A stretch of DNA of 64,000 bases from Halobacillus mangrovi (lineage in GTDB: Bacteria > Bacillota > Bacilli > Bacillales > Halobacillaceae): assembly GCF_002097535.1 (NCBI RefSeq), contig NZ_CP020772.1, positions 1,922,001 to 1,986,000 on the forward strand, written 5' to 3'. Shown in pieces: positions 1 to 10,195 of the stretch. How positions within the stretch are numbered: the stretch's first letter is position 1; each line of letters opens with the position of its first letter. A program made the translations under genes and the position numbers. The notes beneath the pieces are model-generated. The model made no database searches and had not been told where the DNA came from. It saw only the letters and a list, made by a program, of their open reading frames with translations.

Positions 1-1
1 G

Positions 2-127
2 AAAGTTGCAGAGGAACGTCTTAAACACGTAAAAGGTTCACAGTTTATACATTTAGATCAATCAGATGTTGTCAGACACCCGCTCGTACAAAGAATTATT
101 GATGCTTACGAAGGCGACGATGCTTAA
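2..127 (+). CDS. phoH: PhoH family protein, C-terminal end only
   Basis: Only the last 41 codons are inside the window, read from base 2 to a TAA. The tail contains [21 protein letters not shown], which is the typical C-terminus of PhoH-like P-loop ATPases (RNA-associated NTPases). The identification rests on this tail and on position: phoH precedes pgpH and ybeY in Bacillus. No catalytic motif is visible because the N-terminal part lies outside the window. Confidence 0.75.
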   Translation, partial: KVAEERLKHVKGSQFIHLDQSDVVRHPLVQRIIDAYEGDDA

Positions 128-155
128 GGCCCAAGAGTTTGGGTCTTATTTATTG
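126..155 (+). terminator. Weak terminator after phoH
   Basis: A short stem (AGGCCCAA / TTTGGGTCTT with one G-T pair) starts at the phoH stop codon and is followed by a T-rich stretch. It separates phoH from pgpH, which has its own ribosome binding site. The T-run is interrupted, so termination may be partial. Confidence 0.45.
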
Positions 156-192
156 GTTTCATGAGGAATAAATAGCTAAAGAGGGTGGGGAC

Positions 193-2307
193 TTGAATAA
201 GATAAGCGAATTCTTTACTAATCTAACTATTTACCGTGAGAGAACTTTACTATTTATTCTTTCAGTCGGAATTGTTACGCTTTTTTTCTTTTTGTCCCTT
301 TCGAATATTTACACCCCTACATATCATTTAGAAAAGTATAATCCAGCCCCTGAGACGATACGGGCCCCCTTTACAGTGGAAAATGAAAGAAAAACGGAAG
401 AACTTATAAGAGAAGCCACGCAAGCAGTTGAGGACCGTTATACAATCTCTGAAGATATCGAAGCGGAAAGAATTGAGATAATTTCCGAGGTTTTCGCTGG
501 TATTAAAGAAGTGAAAAGCTCGTCAGGAGAAGGTGCCTCAGTAGAAGAGGAACTTGCTACATTAAAGTCCTATTTGCCTGACGAGTTGACCCAAGATCTT
601 CCTGAAGGAATATTTGAAGCATTTATGAGAGCGGATACAAGAGAATTGGAGAATGCGGAGTCCCTGCTTCTTAGTTCTTTAAAAAGCGTTTTTAGCGAAG
701 GAATAAGGTCGGAAGATGTTGAGGATGCGGAGCGAACGATTGCTTTGAAGGTTCAATATTCGTCTCTATCTGTTCCAATTAAACAGGCGGCGACTGATTT
801 GGGGAGATTCAGTCTGGTTGAAAATGCATTTTTTGATGCTGAACTTACGGAGGAAGCTAGGAAAGAGGCGGCTGCAGGAGTAGACCCCGTATTGATTCGG
901 TCCGGTGAAGTAATCGTTACTCAAGGCTCTACACTTACGAATGAAATTATGGAGGAACTGCAATTAACAGGGCTATTAACCGGTCAGAAGAACGGCTGGC
1001 CAATGCTTGGTCTAGCTTTATTCTGCGGTTTGCTTGCTTGTATTGTATTATATGAAAGCTTAAAAGCTAGAAAAAGGAATATGACAATGCGACAGATCGG
1101 TGTCCTAGCGATTATTTCGGCGTTTACATTACTTTTAATGAAAGTGTGCAGTCTGTTTGTCACTATTGATCAACCTTATTATTTCCTTATACCTGCAGCT
1201 GCAGGAGCGATGCTAATTAAGCTTTTATGTGATGAGCGATTGGCCATAGCTATGTCGATCGTTTACTCGTTAATGGCTTGTCTGCTTTTCAACGGGCAAA
1301 TAGCCGGGGTATTAAATGCCCAAGCAGGGATGTACACGCTTATGTCGCAACTTGCAAGTATCATTTTTCTCGTTCAATATAAAGATCGTTCAGCTGTAGT
1401 GAGAGCTGGTGCAAGTGTTGCTTTTATCAATATATGCATGATTACATTCTTCTCATTCATCTCTTTTGAAAGATATTCATGGGTGGAATGGAGCACATTT
1501 ATAGGGTATGGGGCTTTGGCGGCACTCTTTTCAGTGGTATTGACCCTTGGGGTGCTTCCGCTAATCGAAACAGGCTTTGGAATCCTTTCTGACCAGCAAT
1601 TGCTAAACCTTTCAAATCCCAATCACCCCTTACTTCGAAAGATTTTAGTGGAAGCTCCTGGTACTTATCACCACAGTGTAATGGTCGCAAATTTGAGTGA
1701 AGCCGCCTGTGAATCAATCGGAGCGAATGGTTTGTTGGCTAGAGTTGCTTCTTATTATCACGATGTAGGAAAAACCATAAGACCTAATTACTTTATTGAA
1801 AATCAAATGGGAATGAGAAACCCACACGATTTCTTAGACCCTGAACAAAGTGCTGAAATCATAATCGCTCACCCTTATGATGGGGCAAAATTATTAAAGG
1901 AAAAAAAGATTCCGAAAGAAATCATAGCTATAGCAGAACAGCATCACGGTACAACGCTTTTAAAATACTTTTATTATCAAGCTAAAAATGAATCAAAGCA
2001 TGTAGAGGAAAGTGAATATCGTTATCCAGGCCCGAAACCACAGACAATTGAAGCTGCGATCGTAAATATATGCGATTCAGTGGAAGCGGCTGTCCGTTCA
2101 TTGAACGAACCAACTGAGGAAAAAATCAATCAGATCGTCCAAGGTATTATCGAGAACAGACTGTTGGACGGGCAGTTCGAAGAATGCGATCTTACACTGA
2201 AACAATTAAAGGTTTTAGAGCAGGCTATTTGTGAAACACTAAATGGCATCTTCCATTCAAGAATACAGTACCCGGATGCAAAAACATTGGTGAAGGAGGC
2301 TAAATAA
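193..2307 (+). CDS. pgpH: Cyclic-di-AMP phosphodiesterase PgpH (7TM-HD family)
   Basis: A membrane-bound phosphodiesterase that degrades cyclic di-AMP, the second messenger for potassium and osmotic balance. The 704-residue protein has a first membrane segment near residues 20-40, a large extracytoplasmic domain to about 265, a seven-helix membrane region to about 470, and a cytoplasmic HD domain. The HD metal site is visible as YHHSVM near 492-497 and YYHDVGK with the HD pair near 522. The start is a TTG preceded by a GAGGGTGGGG ribosome site. The stop codon overlaps the ybeY start by one base, so the two are translationally coupled. B. subtilis YqfF has the same architecture and gene position. 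Confidence 0.93.
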   Translation: MNKISEFFTNLTIYRERTLLFILSVGIVTLFFFLSLSNIYTPTYHLEKYNPAPETIRAPFTVENERKTEELIREATQAVEDRYTISEDIEAERIEIISEVFAGIKEVKSSSGEGASVEEELATLKSYLPDELTQDLPEGIFEAFMRADTRELENAESLLLSSLKSVFSEGIRSEDVEDAERTIALKVQYSSLSVPIKQAATDLGRFSLVENAFFDAELTEEARKEAAAGVDPVLIRSGEVIVTQGSTLTNEIMEELQLTGLLTGQKNGWPMLGLALFCGLLACIVLYESLKARKRNMTMRQIGVLAIISAFTLLLMKVCSLFVTIDQPYYFLIPAAAGAMLIKLLCDERLAIAMSIVYSLMACLLFNGQIAGVLNAQAGMYTLMSQLASIIFLVQYKDRSAVVRAGASVAFINICMITFFSFISFERYSWVEWSTFIGYGALAALFSVVLTLGVLPLIETGFGILSDQQLLNLSNPNHPLLRKILVEAPGTYHHSVMVANLSEAACESIGANGLLARVASYYHDVGKTIRPNYFIENQMGMRNPHDFLDPEQSAEIIIAHPYDGAKLLKEKKIPKEIIAIAEQHHGTTLLKYFYYQAKNESKHVEESEYRYPGPKPQTIEAAIVNICDSVEAAVRSLNEPTEEKINQIVQGIIENRLLDGQFEECDLTLKQLKVLEQAICETLNGIFHSRIQYPDAKTLVKEAK

Positions 2308-2777
2308 TGATTCAAATTGATTTTCAAGATGAAACTAATTCAGTAGATGAAGCATTTGTTGATCTTATTCAACGTATTATTCTATTTGCAGGTGATAAAG
2401 AAGGGGTTCAGAAAACTGCAGAAGTGTCAATAAGTTTTGTTGATAACAAGGAAATTCAGGAAATCAATCGGAATTATCGACAAAAGGATCAACCTACGGA
2501 TGTCATTTCTTTTGCCATGCAAGAAGAAGGAGAAGGAGAAATGAAAATCCTTAGCGAAGATATGCCTCTCATGTTAGGGGACATTATCATCTCAATCGAT
2601 AAAGCTAAAGAACAGGCAGAAGATTATGGACATTCTCTTGAAAGAGAACTAGGGTTTTTGGCTCTTCATGGATTTTTACACCTGCTTGGATATGATCATT
2701 TAAATGATGAAGATGAAAAAGAAATGTTCAATAGACAAGAGGAAATCCTCCATGAATTCGGATTACAAAGGTCGTAA
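2307..2777 (+). CDS. ybeY: Endoribonuclease / rRNA maturation factor YbeY
   Basis: A small metal-dependent protein needed for 16S rRNA 3' end maturation and ribosome quality control. The 156-residue product carries the UPF0054 zinc-binding signature HGFLHLLGYDH at about residues 120-130, with its three histidines intact. The start ATG uses the last base of the pgpH stop codon, and an AAGGAGG ribosome site lies inside the end of pgpH. The gene runs 26 bases into dgkA. Length and context match the Bacillus family, so I see no likely alternative. Confidence 0.95.
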   Translation: MIQIDFQDETNSVDEAFVDLIQRIILFAGDKEGVQKTAEVSISFVDNKEIQEINRNYRQKDQPTDVISFAMQEEGEGEMKILSEDMPLMLGDIIISIDKAKEQAEDYGHSLERELGFLALHGFLHLLGYDHLNDEDEKEMFNRQEEILHEFGLQRS

Positions 2778-3123
2778 AAAGAAGAAGTCTATAGGCTTCC
2801 GTTATGCCATAAACGGTTTGAAACAGGTGTATAAAACAGAGAAGAATTTCCGTTTTCATTTGGCAGCGGCTATAACTGCAATAGTCGCCGGTTTGTTGTT
2901 AAGCTTGACCCCATTAGAGTGGGCTGTCATTACTCTAATAATCGCGTTGGTTTTGACATTAGAAATGGTGAATTCTAGCATTGAACTTTTACTTGATTAC
3001 CTTGCCCCGGAGCTGAATCCTATGGCAGGGTTGATTAAGGATATTGCAGCGGGAGCTGTCTTACTTGCAAGTTCAGCATCAGTCATAATCGCTATTCTCA
3101 TTTTTGGCTCAAAGTTACTATAA
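2752..3123 (+). CDS. dgkA: Undecaprenol/diacylglycerol kinase, DgkA family
   Basis: A small integral membrane kinase. Gram-positive members phosphorylate mainly undecaprenol, recycling the lipid carrier for wall synthesis. The 123-residue product has a basic N-terminus, a conserved NFRFHLA segment, three hydrophobic helices and the family motif LEMVNSSIE. I chose the ATG at 2752, overlapping the end of ybeY, because GAGG lies upstream of it and the family begins just before this basic stretch. A longer frame upstream only reads ybeY out of phase. In B. subtilis cdd follows dgkA; here era follows directly. Confidence 0.9.
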   Translation: MNSDYKGRKKKKSIGFRYAINGLKQVYKTEKNFRFHLAAAITAIVAGLLLSLTPLEWAVITLIIALVLTLEMVNSSIELLLDYLAPELNPMAGLIKDIAAGAVLLASSASVIIAILIFGSKLL

Positions 3124-3197
3124 ACAAATGAAAGTCCTTTGGTTTTGTAGTAAAATGAATGTGAGCGTAACATGAAGTAATCATTGGAGGAACATCT

Positions 3198-4103
3198 ATG
3201 ACCGAAGAATTTAAATCGGGCTTTGTAACGATTGTAGGCAGACCGAATGTTGGAAAATCAACATTTATGAATCGTGTAATTGGCGAAAAGATCGCCATTA
3301 TGAGTGATAAGCCCCAAACAACAAGAAATAAAATCCAGGGTGTCATGACAGACAAAGATTCTCAAATCATTTTTATCGATACACCTGGTATTCATAAGCC
3401 GAAACACAAACTTGGCGATTATATGGTTAATGTGGCTGAAAACACGTTAAATGAAGTAGATGCTGTTTTATTTATGATCAATGCAGAAGAAGGTTATGGC
3501 CGAGGAGACCAATTTATTCTTGATCGGCTACAGCGGGTGGACCAGCCAGTTTTCCTGATTATTAATAAAATTGATAAAGTTCATCCCGATCAGCTGCTTC
3601 CTTTAATTGAGCAGTATAAGGAAAAGCTTGACTTTGAAGAGATTGTTCCTATTTCAGCACTAGAAGGGAATAATATCGATAACCTTCTCCAGGTTCTTAA
3701 AAGTCACTTGCCTGAAGGACCGCAGTTTTATCCAGACGATCAAATTACGGATCATCCTGAACGGTTTGTCATTAGTGAATTCATCCGTGAAAAAGTCCTT
3801 CATTTGACTAGAGAGGAAATCCCACATTCCATAGCGGTTGTCATTGAGGGAATTGAACCAAGGGACAATTCAAAAGCCGTGTATATCCAAGCTGCTATCA
3901 TTGTTGAGCGTAAATCCCAAAAAGGGATTATTATCGGTAAACAAGGGAGTATGCTCAAAGAGATAGGGAAACGAGCGAGAAAGGATATCGAATCGCTGCT
4001 AGGCAGTAAAGTTTATTTGGAACTATGGGTTAAAGTCCAAAAAGATTGGAGAAACAAACAGATTCAGCTCACTGATTTCGGATATCGTGAGGACGAATAT
4101 TAA
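3198..4103 (+). CDS. era: GTPase Era
   Basis: A GTPase that binds the 3' end of 16S rRNA and assists 30S assembly. The 301-residue protein shows the G1 loop GRPNVGKS at residues 14-21, the switch-I region with QTTRNK, the G3 motif DTPG near 61, NKID near 122 and SAL for G5. A C-terminal KH domain follows, with the GKQGSMLK loop near 250. It starts at ATG behind GGAGG. Its neighbours ybeY and dgkA are the usual ones. All motifs are intact. Confidence 0.97.
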   Translation: MTEEFKSGFVTIVGRPNVGKSTFMNRVIGEKIAIMSDKPQTTRNKIQGVMTDKDSQIIFIDTPGIHKPKHKLGDYMVNVAENTLNEVDAVLFMINAEEGYGRGDQFILDRLQRVDQPVFLIINKIDKVHPDQLLPLIEQYKEKLDFEEIVPISALEGNNIDNLLQVLKSHLPEGPQFYPDDQITDHPERFVISEFIREKVLHLTREEIPHSIAVVIEGIEPRDNSKAVYIQAAIIVERKSQKGIIIGKQGSMLKEIGKRARKDIESLLGSKVYLELWVKVQKDWRNKQIQLTDFGYREDEY

Positions 4104-4203
4104 CATTTGGAAAAATTTAAGACTTATGAATTCAGTGTGAGGAAGCATTCTAAGATTATAATCACTACCCTTTGAAATGATTATACGAAAGGCGGTGTTT
4201 CTT

Positions 4204-4356
4204 GTGCTCGATAAGCTTTCATGGAATATGTTCAGACAAACAGGCAGTATTGAGAGCTATTTATTGATGAAAGAATTGGAGTCTCAAGATCAGCAGTCTC
4301 GTGAACCACAAGTTTCCTCACCTGAACCGGAGTCTTCAGAAGATCTGAATTTGTAA
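4204..4356 (+). CDS. yqzL: YqzL-like small protein
   Basis: A 50-codon gene starting at GTG with AAAGGCGG upstream and lying between era and recO, where Bacillus carries yqzL. The product begins VLDKLSWNMFRQTGSIESYL, the conserved core of the YqzL family, followed by a polar Glu/Ser/Pro-rich tail. No function is known for the family. It ends 21 bases before the recO start, so it is probably co-transcribed with recO. Confidence 0.8.
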   Translation: MLDKLSWNMFRQTGSIESYLLMKELESQDQQSREPQVSSPEPESSEDLNL

Positions 4357-4377
4357 CATCAGAAGCAGGTGAACGCT

Positions 4378-5127
4378 TTGTTAGAAAAGATCGAAGGCAT
4401 TGTTATTCGTACAAGGGATTATGGAGAAACACATAAAATAGTCACCTTGATGACGAGGGAAAAGGGTAAAATTGGTGTAATGGCACGAGGTGCCAAAAAA
4501 CCGAAAAGCCGAATGTCATCGGTGACCCAACCTTTTATCCATGGAATGTACCTCATACAAACAGGGTCCGGATTAGGCTCCTTGAGCCAAGGGGAAATGA
4601 TTTCGTCCCTTCGCTCTATACGAGAGGATATTGTCAAAACCGCTTATGCTTCCTATTTAGCTGAATTGACAGATAAACTTATCGATGAAAAACAGCCGGA
4701 TCCTTTTGTCTATGAACAATTTTTACAAACATTGCTATGGATGAATGAAGGAAAAGATGCTGAGATCCTTACCCTTATGTATGAGTTGAAACTGTTTAAA
4801 AAAGCAGGTTTCGCACCTATTGTTGATCAGTGTCTAAACTGTGGAAGAGAAGAAGGTCCTTTCAATTTTTCCATAAGTGAAGGTGGATTTCTCTGCTTTC
4901 GATGCAAGCACAGAGATCCGAATGCTTTCGGTTTAAGTGAAACCCTTGCGAAGCTTTTACGATTATTTTTACATATTGATGTAAAACGGCTCGGACAAAT
5001 ATCGATGAAAGAACAAAATAAAAAATTATTGCGTCACATCATTGATGAATACTATGATCGTTATGGTGGTTATTTTATTAAGTCTAAAAAGTTCTTAAAA
5101 CAGATAGACTTGTTTAAAGAAGAGTAG
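4378..5127 (+). CDS. recO: DNA repair protein RecO
   Basis: A recombination mediator that anneals single strands and helps RecR load RecA onto SSB-coated DNA. The 249-residue protein has the N-terminal OB fold beginning EGIVIRTRDYGETHKI and a zinc-finger-like region with CLNCGREEG and CFRCKH, around residues 155-185. I chose TTG 4378 over GTG 4369 because GTG 4369 lies within the AGCAGGTG ribosome site, which is spaced properly for the TTG. The family also begins just before this point. Confidence 0.92.
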   Translation: MLEKIEGIVIRTRDYGETHKIVTLMTREKGKIGVMARGAKKPKSRMSSVTQPFIHGMYLIQTGSGLGSLSQGEMISSLRSIREDIVKTAYASYLAELTDKLIDEKQPDPFVYEQFLQTLLWMNEGKDAEILTLMYELKLFKKAGFAPIVDQCLNCGREEGPFNFSISEGGFLCFRCKHRDPNAFGLSETLAKLLRLFLHIDVKRLGQISMKEQNKKLLRHIIDEYYDRYGGYFIKSKKFLKQIDLFKEE

Positions 5128-5170
5128 GTGTAAGTTTTAGCTTTGCCCTACTCCAAACTCATTCAATGGA

Positions 5171-5199
5171 TTGACAACGGTCTGTGAATTCAGTATGAT
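5171..5199 (+). promoter_or_regulatory. Sigma-A promoter of the glyQS leader
   Basis: A perfect -35 TTGACA (5171-5176), a 17-base spacer and -10 TATGAT (5194-5199). Transcription would start near 5206, just before the T-box leader. Confidence 0.8.
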
Positions 5200-5204
5200 T
5201 CTAT

Positions 5205-5420
5205 TACTTACTAATACGTTGTGTTGAAGGAAAGTAGTAACTGACTCCCAAGGACAATAGCGAGCTTGTGACGGTGGAAGACAAGCGTTATGGATCAGTG
5301 AAGGCGTTCTGGAGCAAACATTCTTAAAGCGGCTTCCATTACATATGGAAGCAAATAGGGTGGAACCGCGGAAACCCCGTCCCTATGTCTACGAAGACAT
5401 AGAGACGGGGTTTTTTTTGT
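5205..5420 (+). promoter_or_regulatory. Glycine T-box riboswitch upstream of glyQS
   Basis: The leader carries the T-box sequence AGGGTGGAACCGCG at 5357-5370, which pairs with the free CCA end of uncharged tRNA. It is followed by a terminator stem (ACCCCGTC...GACGGGGT, 5374-5410) and eight Ts. Stem I is visible with the GAGCTTGT/ACAAGC arm near 5260-5286. A GGC triplet at 5303-5305, in the context GAAGGCGTT, is the likely specifier for glycine. Uncharged tRNA-Gly would stabilise the antiterminator and turn on glyQS. Confidence 0.93.
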
Positions 5421-5459
5421 ACGTCTGCCCCTGTTCTCAAGAAAACAAGGAGGGATTAC

Positions 5460-6347
5460 ATGAATATTCAAGATATGATAGTAACACTTCAAAAGCATTG
5501 GTCAGATCAAGGCTGCCTGTTAATGCAGGCCTATGATACAGAGAAAGGTGCGGGAACGATGTCTCCGATGACTCTGCTGCGGAGCTTAGGTCCGGAGCCA
5601 TGGAACGTTGCTTATGTGGAACCATCAAGACGTCCGGCTGATGGCAGATATGGTCAGAACCCCAATCGACTCTATCAGCACCATCAGTTTCAAGTTATCA
5701 TGAAACCATCTCCTGACAATATTCAGGAATTGTACTTAGACTCATTAAGAGCGCTTGGCATTGATCCTAATAAGCACGATATTCGTTTTGTGGAAGATAA
5801 CTGGGAAAACCCTACCTTAGGTGCCGCAGGCTTAGGCTGGGAAGTTTGGTTAGACGGAATGGAAATCACTCAGTTCACTTATTTCCAGCAAATTGGCGGA
5901 CTGGAAGCTCGTCCGGTCTCCGCAGAAATCACGTATGGTTTAGAGCGTCTCGCGTCTTACATCCAGGATAAAGAAAACGTGTTTGAATTGGAGTGGACGA
6001 ATGGTGTGACCGTTGGGGATATTTTCTTGCAGCCTGAATATGAGCATTCTACCTACACATTTGAGGAGTCGGATGAAGACATGCTCTTTACTTTATTCTC
6101 AACGTATGAAAAAGAAGCCGAACGAATAATGAAAAAAGGGCTGGTATTTCCAGCTTACGACTACGTTCTTAAGTGTTCTCATACCTTCAACTTGCTGGAT
6201 GCAAAAGGAGTCATCAGTGTAACGGAGAGGACCGGCTATATCTCAAGAGTCCGAAATCTGGCCAGAAAGATTGCCAAAACCTATGTAGAAGAAAGAGAAC
6301 GACTAGGATTCCCAATGCTTGAAAGTGAGGAAGATAATCATGAATAA
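5460..6347 (+). CDS. glyQ: Glycyl-tRNA synthetase alpha subunit
   Basis: The catalytic class II subunit of the bacterial tetrameric glycyl-tRNA synthetase, which activates glycine and charges tRNA-Gly. The 295-residue sequence starts at ATG behind AAGGAGGG. It contains the family segments [21 protein letters not shown] and [10 protein letters not shown]. The end overlaps glyS by eight bases. Expression should follow tRNA-Gly charging through the T-box just upstream. Confidence 0.97.
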   Translation: MNIQDMIVTLQKHWSDQGCLLMQAYDTEKGAGTMSPMTLLRSLGPEPWNVAYVEPSRRPADGRYGQNPNRLYQHHQFQVIMKPSPDNIQELYLDSLRALGIDPNKHDIRFVEDNWENPTLGAAGLGWEVWLDGMEITQFTYFQQIGGLEARPVSAEITYGLERLASYIQDKENVFELEWTNGVTVGDIFLQPEYEHSTYTFEESDEDMLFTLFSTYEKEAERIMKKGLVFPAYDYVLKCSHTFNLLDAKGVISVTERTGYISRVRNLARKIAKTYVEERERLGFPMLESEEDNHE

Positions 6348-8424
6348 AACGGTCTTGTTTGAACTGGGGGTAGAAGAGCTTCCGGCAAGATTTATCGATG
6401 ACGCCTTAACTCAACTAGTTTCAAAAACCCAAGCGTGGTTTGATCATCAACGCATTCCCTATGGAGATGTTAAAGGTTTCGCTACGCCAAGAAGGTTAGC
6501 GGTACAAGTCTCAGATGTCGCAGAAAAACAGCCAGACATAGAAGAAGAGGCCAAAGGTCCAGCTAAGAAGATTGCAATAGACGAGAATGGTGATTGGACA
6601 AAAGCGGCCATCGGTTTTTCAAAAGGACAAGGGAAAGAAGTGGACGATATCTACTTTAAGGAAATCAAAGGAACAGAATACGTCCATGTTAGGAAATTCA
6701 TTGAAGGACAAGCAACTTCAGAGTTGCTAGAAGGCTTTCATGCTGTTTTCCTTGATTTGAACTTTCCTAAGAATATGAGATGGGGAAGTTACGAAATGCG
6801 CTACATTCGTCCAATCCGCTGGATAGTTGCTTTGTTTGGCGAAGAAGTGGTTCCTTTTTCAATCGAAAACGTATCGACAGATAGAATCACCTATGGTCAT
6901 CGTTTCTTAGGAGAGATGCTCTCTCTTTCCCAGGCGGAAGAGTATGAACAGTCTTTAAAGGATCAGTACGTGGTGGTGTCAGTAGAGGACAGAAAAAACG
7001 AGATTCGAAAACAGCTGTTGGAGCTGGAACAGGAGAATAACTGGAAACTTATACTTGATGAAGATTTATTAAATGAAGTAACTCATTTAGTCGAGTTTCC
7101 AACGGCTTTCAGTGGGGAGTTCAATAAGGAGTTTCTTGCAGTTCCTGAAGAAGCACTGATCACATCGATGAAAGAACACCAAAGATACTTCCCTGTTCGC
7201 TCAACTACCGGAGAACTTCTTCCATACTTCGTTGGTGTCCGAAACGGTGACGATCAGCATTTAGATGTTGTTTCTAAAGGGAACGAAAAGGTCTTGAAAG
7301 CACGGTTGAAAGATGCTCAATTCTTTTATGAAGAAGATCAAAAGGGCACTATAGATGAAAAACTAGCTAAGCTTAACAGAATGGTGTATCAAGAAGAACT
7401 AGGTACACTTGCTGATAAAGTTAACAGAGTTGTCGCCATTACAAGTAAAATCAGCCAGTGGCTTGAGCTTGGGGAGAAAGAACAACAACAAGCTAAAAGA
7501 GCTGCGGAAATTTGCAAATTTGATCTTGTTACTCAAATGGTTGATGAGTTCACAGAGCTGCAAGGCGTTATGGGAGAAAAATACGCTCGGCTGTTTGGTG
7601 AAGATGAAGAAGTGGCTGCAGCGATTAACGAACATTACATGCCAAGACAGGCAAATGGTGAACTCCCATCTTCGACAATTGGCGCTATCGTTAGTATTGC
7701 AGACAAACTAGATACGATTGTCGGAAGTATCTCCATTGGTATTATTCCTACTGGATCTCAGGATCCATACGGACTGAGAAGACAGGCTCTTGGAATCTTG
7801 CAAACGCTGAACAATAAGGGTTGGAAAATTGAAGTTGAGAAATTGATCGACCTTGTTCATAAGTTCTATCAAGAACTGGAGCTGCCGACTCGAGAAGAGA
7901 GTGAAATACAGAAGGATCTTCATGAATTCTTTAGAGTGCGTGCGGCTTATTTGCTGCGAGAGGACCAGATTGATCCAGATGTCGTAGAAGCAGTGCTGAC
8001 AAATGGCATTCATATTTATCCAACAACATTAGAAAAGGCAAAGCTACTAGTTGATAAACGTCAAGATGTAAGTTTTAAACCGGTGCATGAAGCCTTGGGT
8101 CGTGTTTTAAACCTTGCGAAGAAAGCGGACAGCTATAATGTTAACCCTGATCTATTTGAAAATGAATCAGAGCGTAAGCTTTATGAAGTATATTCAAATG
8201 TCCATGAAGATTTTGTTTCGGCCCTGAACAATGAGTCGCCGGCAAGCGCTCTTGAAGTTTTGGCACAGTTGGCTCAACCCATTCACAACTTCTTTGATCA
8301 CACTATGGTCATGGCAGAGGATGAGAAAATCAAAAACAATAGATTGAGTCTTCTAAACAGGATCGCTTCGGATATTAAAGCGTTCGCTGATTTAAATGCA
8401 ATTGAATGGAAACAACAATTCTAA
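6340..8424 (+). CDS. glyS: Glycyl-tRNA synthetase beta subunit
   Basis: The tRNA-binding partner of GlyQ. The 694-residue product begins [17 protein letters not shown], the conserved N-terminus, and contains the HD-like segment of the family ([19 protein letters not shown]...HYMPRQA) and a C-terminal anticodon-binding-type domain. I chose ATG 6340, inside the last codons of glyQ, because the family begins here; a longer frame adds only glyQ-overlapping residues. The eight-base overlap suggests coupled translation and equal subunit amounts. Confidence 0.95.
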   Translation: MNKTVLFELGVEELPARFIDDALTQLVSKTQAWFDHQRIPYGDVKGFATPRRLAVQVSDVAEKQPDIEEEAKGPAKKIAIDENGDWTKAAIGFSKGQGKEVDDIYFKEIKGTEYVHVRKFIEGQATSELLEGFHAVFLDLNFPKNMRWGSYEMRYIRPIRWIVALFGEEVVPFSIENVSTDRITYGHRFLGEMLSLSQAEEYEQSLKDQYVVVSVEDRKNEIRKQLLELEQENNWKLILDEDLLNEVTHLVEFPTAFSGEFNKEFLAVPEEALITSMKEHQRYFPVRSTTGELLPYFVGVRNGDDQHLDVVSKGNEKVLKARLKDAQFFYEEDQKGTIDEKLAKLNRMVYQEELGTLADKVNRVVAITSKISQWLELGEKEQQQAKRAAEICKFDLVTQMVDEFTELQGVMGEKYARLFGEDEEVAAAINEHYMPRQANGELPSSTIGAIVSIADKLDTIVGSISIGIIPTGSQDPYGLRRQALGILQTLNNKGWKIEVEKLIDLVHKFYQELELPTREESEIQKDLHEFFRVRAAYLLREDQIDPDVVEAVLTNGIHIYPTTLEKAKLLVDKRQDVSFKPVHEALGRVLNLAKKADSYNVNPDLFENESERKLYEVYSNVHEDFVSALNNESPASALEVLAQLAQPIHNFFDHTMVMAEDEKIKNNRLSLLNRIASDIKAFADLNAIEWKQQF

Positions 8425-8506
8425 GGCTCCTTCTTTTACCCTTGATTAAAAATGAGCTATAATAATTAAATAGTATGTCACATTCCGTGATCAGGGTGGT
8501 GAAAGT

Positions 8507-9136
8507 TTGGAACTCTCCAACCGGCAAGAACAGATAATTCAAATCGTCAAAGATAACGGACCTATTACCGGAGAAAATATAGCAGACCGATTGAATTTGA
8601 CACGAGCAACCTTGCGTCCGGACTTGGCCATATTAACTATGGCCGGTTTCTTGGACGCAAGACCTCGAGTAGGTTATTTCTTTACAGGGAAGACTGGATC
8701 TGAATTGTTAACAGAAAAACTAAAAAGATTTAAAGTACAGGAATATCAGTCTGTCCCGATCGTAGTGGAAGAGGATGTCTCTGTCTATGATGCGATCTGT
8801 ACCATGTTTCTTGAAGATGTCGGAACTTTATTTGTGACTAATGAAGCATCTTACTTAGTTGGCGTCCTCTCAAGAAAGGATTTATTGCGTGCAAGTATAG
8901 GGAACCAAGATCTAACCTCCGTCCCTGTACACATTATCATGACACGCATGCCTAACATTACTATTTGCGAACAAGACGATCTTCTGCTCGATGCTGCACA
9001 AAAGTTGATAGAAAAACAAATCGATGCTCTACCTGTAGTAAAGCCTGCAGATGAAGGCCTGGAAGTGATAGGAAGATTGACAAAGACAAATATCACAAAG
9101 GCGCTAGTTGAGCTTGCACGTGATCAACATTTATAG
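8507..9136 (+). CDS. ccpN: CcpN-type transcriptional repressor (HTH plus CBS pair)
   Basis: A DNA-binding repressor which in B. subtilis shuts off gluconeogenic genes (gapB, pckA) during glycolysis. The 209-residue protein has a winged-helix HTH over residues 1-60 (ANDNG-like [15 protein letters not shown]) and two CBS domains over about 75-205 that would bind an adenine nucleotide. It starts at TTG 8507 behind GGGTGGTGAAAG. It sits directly upstream of ppsR, as ccpN-yqfL do in B. subtilis, forming a carbon-flux regulatory pair. Confidence 0.92.
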   Translation: MELSNRQEQIIQIVKDNGPITGENIADRLNLTRATLRPDLAILTMAGFLDARPRVGYFFTGKTGSELLTEKLKRFKVQEYQSVPIVVEEDVSVYDAICTMFLEDVGTLFVTNEASYLVGVLSRKDLLRASIGNQDLTSVPVHIIMTRMPNITICEQDDLLLDAAQKLIEKQIDALPVVKPADEGLEVIGRLTKTNITKALVELARDQHL

Positions 9137-9162
9137 GATGCACAATAGTGAGGAGGGTGACA

Positions 9163-9975
9163 ATGGGGAAACCATTCATTTATGTACTTTCAGATTCAGT
9201 AGGGGAAACGGCGGAACTTGTCGTTAAAGCTGCTTTGAGCCAATTTGATGACGGTCCTTTTGACCTTCAGCGCATTCCTTATGTAGAAGATAAGGGGACG
9301 ATCAACGAAGCTGTTCAGCAAGCAAAAGCCCAGGGGGCGATGATCGGATTTACTTTAGTTATCCCTGAATTTCGAAAGCATTTATTAGAGGAAGCAAAAA
9401 AACATAACATTGAATGTGTCGATATTATGGGGCCGATGATGGAAGCAATGGAAAGACACTTTGACATCGAACCTCGATTGGAGCCAGGGTTAGTCCATAA
9501 ACTGGATGAGGATTATTTTAAACGTGTAGAAGCGATAGAATTTGCTGTGCGTTACGATGATGGCAGAGATCCTCGAGGGATATCAAAAGCAGATATCGTT
9601 TTGATTGGGGTATCCCGCACATCAAAAACACCATTGTCCCAATACTTAGCTCATAAACGGCTAAAGGTCGCTAATGTACCCATTGTACCGGAAGTCCAGC
9701 CGCCATCCGAATTGTTTCGGGTGGATAAGAGTAAATGTATTGGCTTAAAGATAAGTGCAGAAAAGTTGAATGATATAAGAAAAGAAAGGCTGAGATCACT
9801 GGGGTTGGGTTCTCAAGCCAGCTATGCCAATATTGATAGAATAGAACAGGAAATTCAGCATTTCAATCGGGTCGTAGACCGCATTGGATGTGATGTTATT
9901 GATGTTTCCAATAAGGCTGTTGAGGAGACGGCAAATGTAATAATGAATAAATTACGAGAAAAATCTCAAGAATAG
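9163..9975 (+). CDS. ppsR: Pyruvate, phosphate dikinase / PEP synthase regulatory protein
   Basis: A bifunctional ADP-dependent serine/threonine kinase and Pi-dependent phosphorylase of the DUF299 family. It inactivates and reactivates pyruvate phosphate dikinase or PEP synthase. The 270-residue protein shows the N-terminal [12 protein letters not shown] and the P-loop-like GVSRTSKTP near residues 148-156. ATG 9163 is preceded by GAGGAGGGTGA; an upstream GTG frame lacks a ribosome site. It lies 26 bases after ccpN. Its target enzyme is not in this window. Confidence 0.9.
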   Translation: MGKPFIYVLSDSVGETAELVVKAALSQFDDGPFDLQRIPYVEDKGTINEAVQQAKAQGAMIGFTLVIPEFRKHLLEEAKKHNIECVDIMGPMMEAMERHFDIEPRLEPGLVHKLDEDYFKRVEAIEFAVRYDDGRDPRGISKADIVLIGVSRTSKTPLSQYLAHKRLKVANVPIVPEVQPPSELFRVDKSKCIGLKISAEKLNDIRKERLRSLGLGSQASYANIDRIEQEIQHFNRVVDRIGCDVIDVSNKAVEETANVIMNKLREKSQE

Positions 9976-9984
9976 TCAAATGAA

Positions 9985-10018
9985 CAAAAGTCGCGCTATG
10001 GTTAAGCGCGACTTTTGT
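9985..10018 (+). terminator. Terminator after ppsR
   Basis: A 13-base perfect stem (CAAAAGTCGCGCT / AGCGCGACTTTTG) with a seven-base loop just after the ppsR stop. The T-run is short and partly within the stem. It ends the ccpN-ppsR unit. Confidence 0.75.
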
Positions 10019-10195
10019 TGGGAAGAATGAAAAATAGGTAAAATTAGATATAGCATATGTGGAGGGAATGTATTATAATAATTATTTGTGAAAAAAACCT
10101 TTGATTTTCAAAATAGAGTCGGATGAGCAGTTAGAACTTTGGGACTAGGAAACACTTTTCAGAAAAATAAAACATTCTAAATTAAGAAGGATTCT

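Noticed and set aside
5345..5536. A 63-codon plus-strand frame across the T-box and the start of glyQ
   Set aside because: It reads through the T-box, its terminator and into glyQ in another phase, and lacks a ribosome site.
7409..7711. A 100-codon frame inside glyS
   Set aside because: Same strand but different phase within an intact, well-conserved gene.
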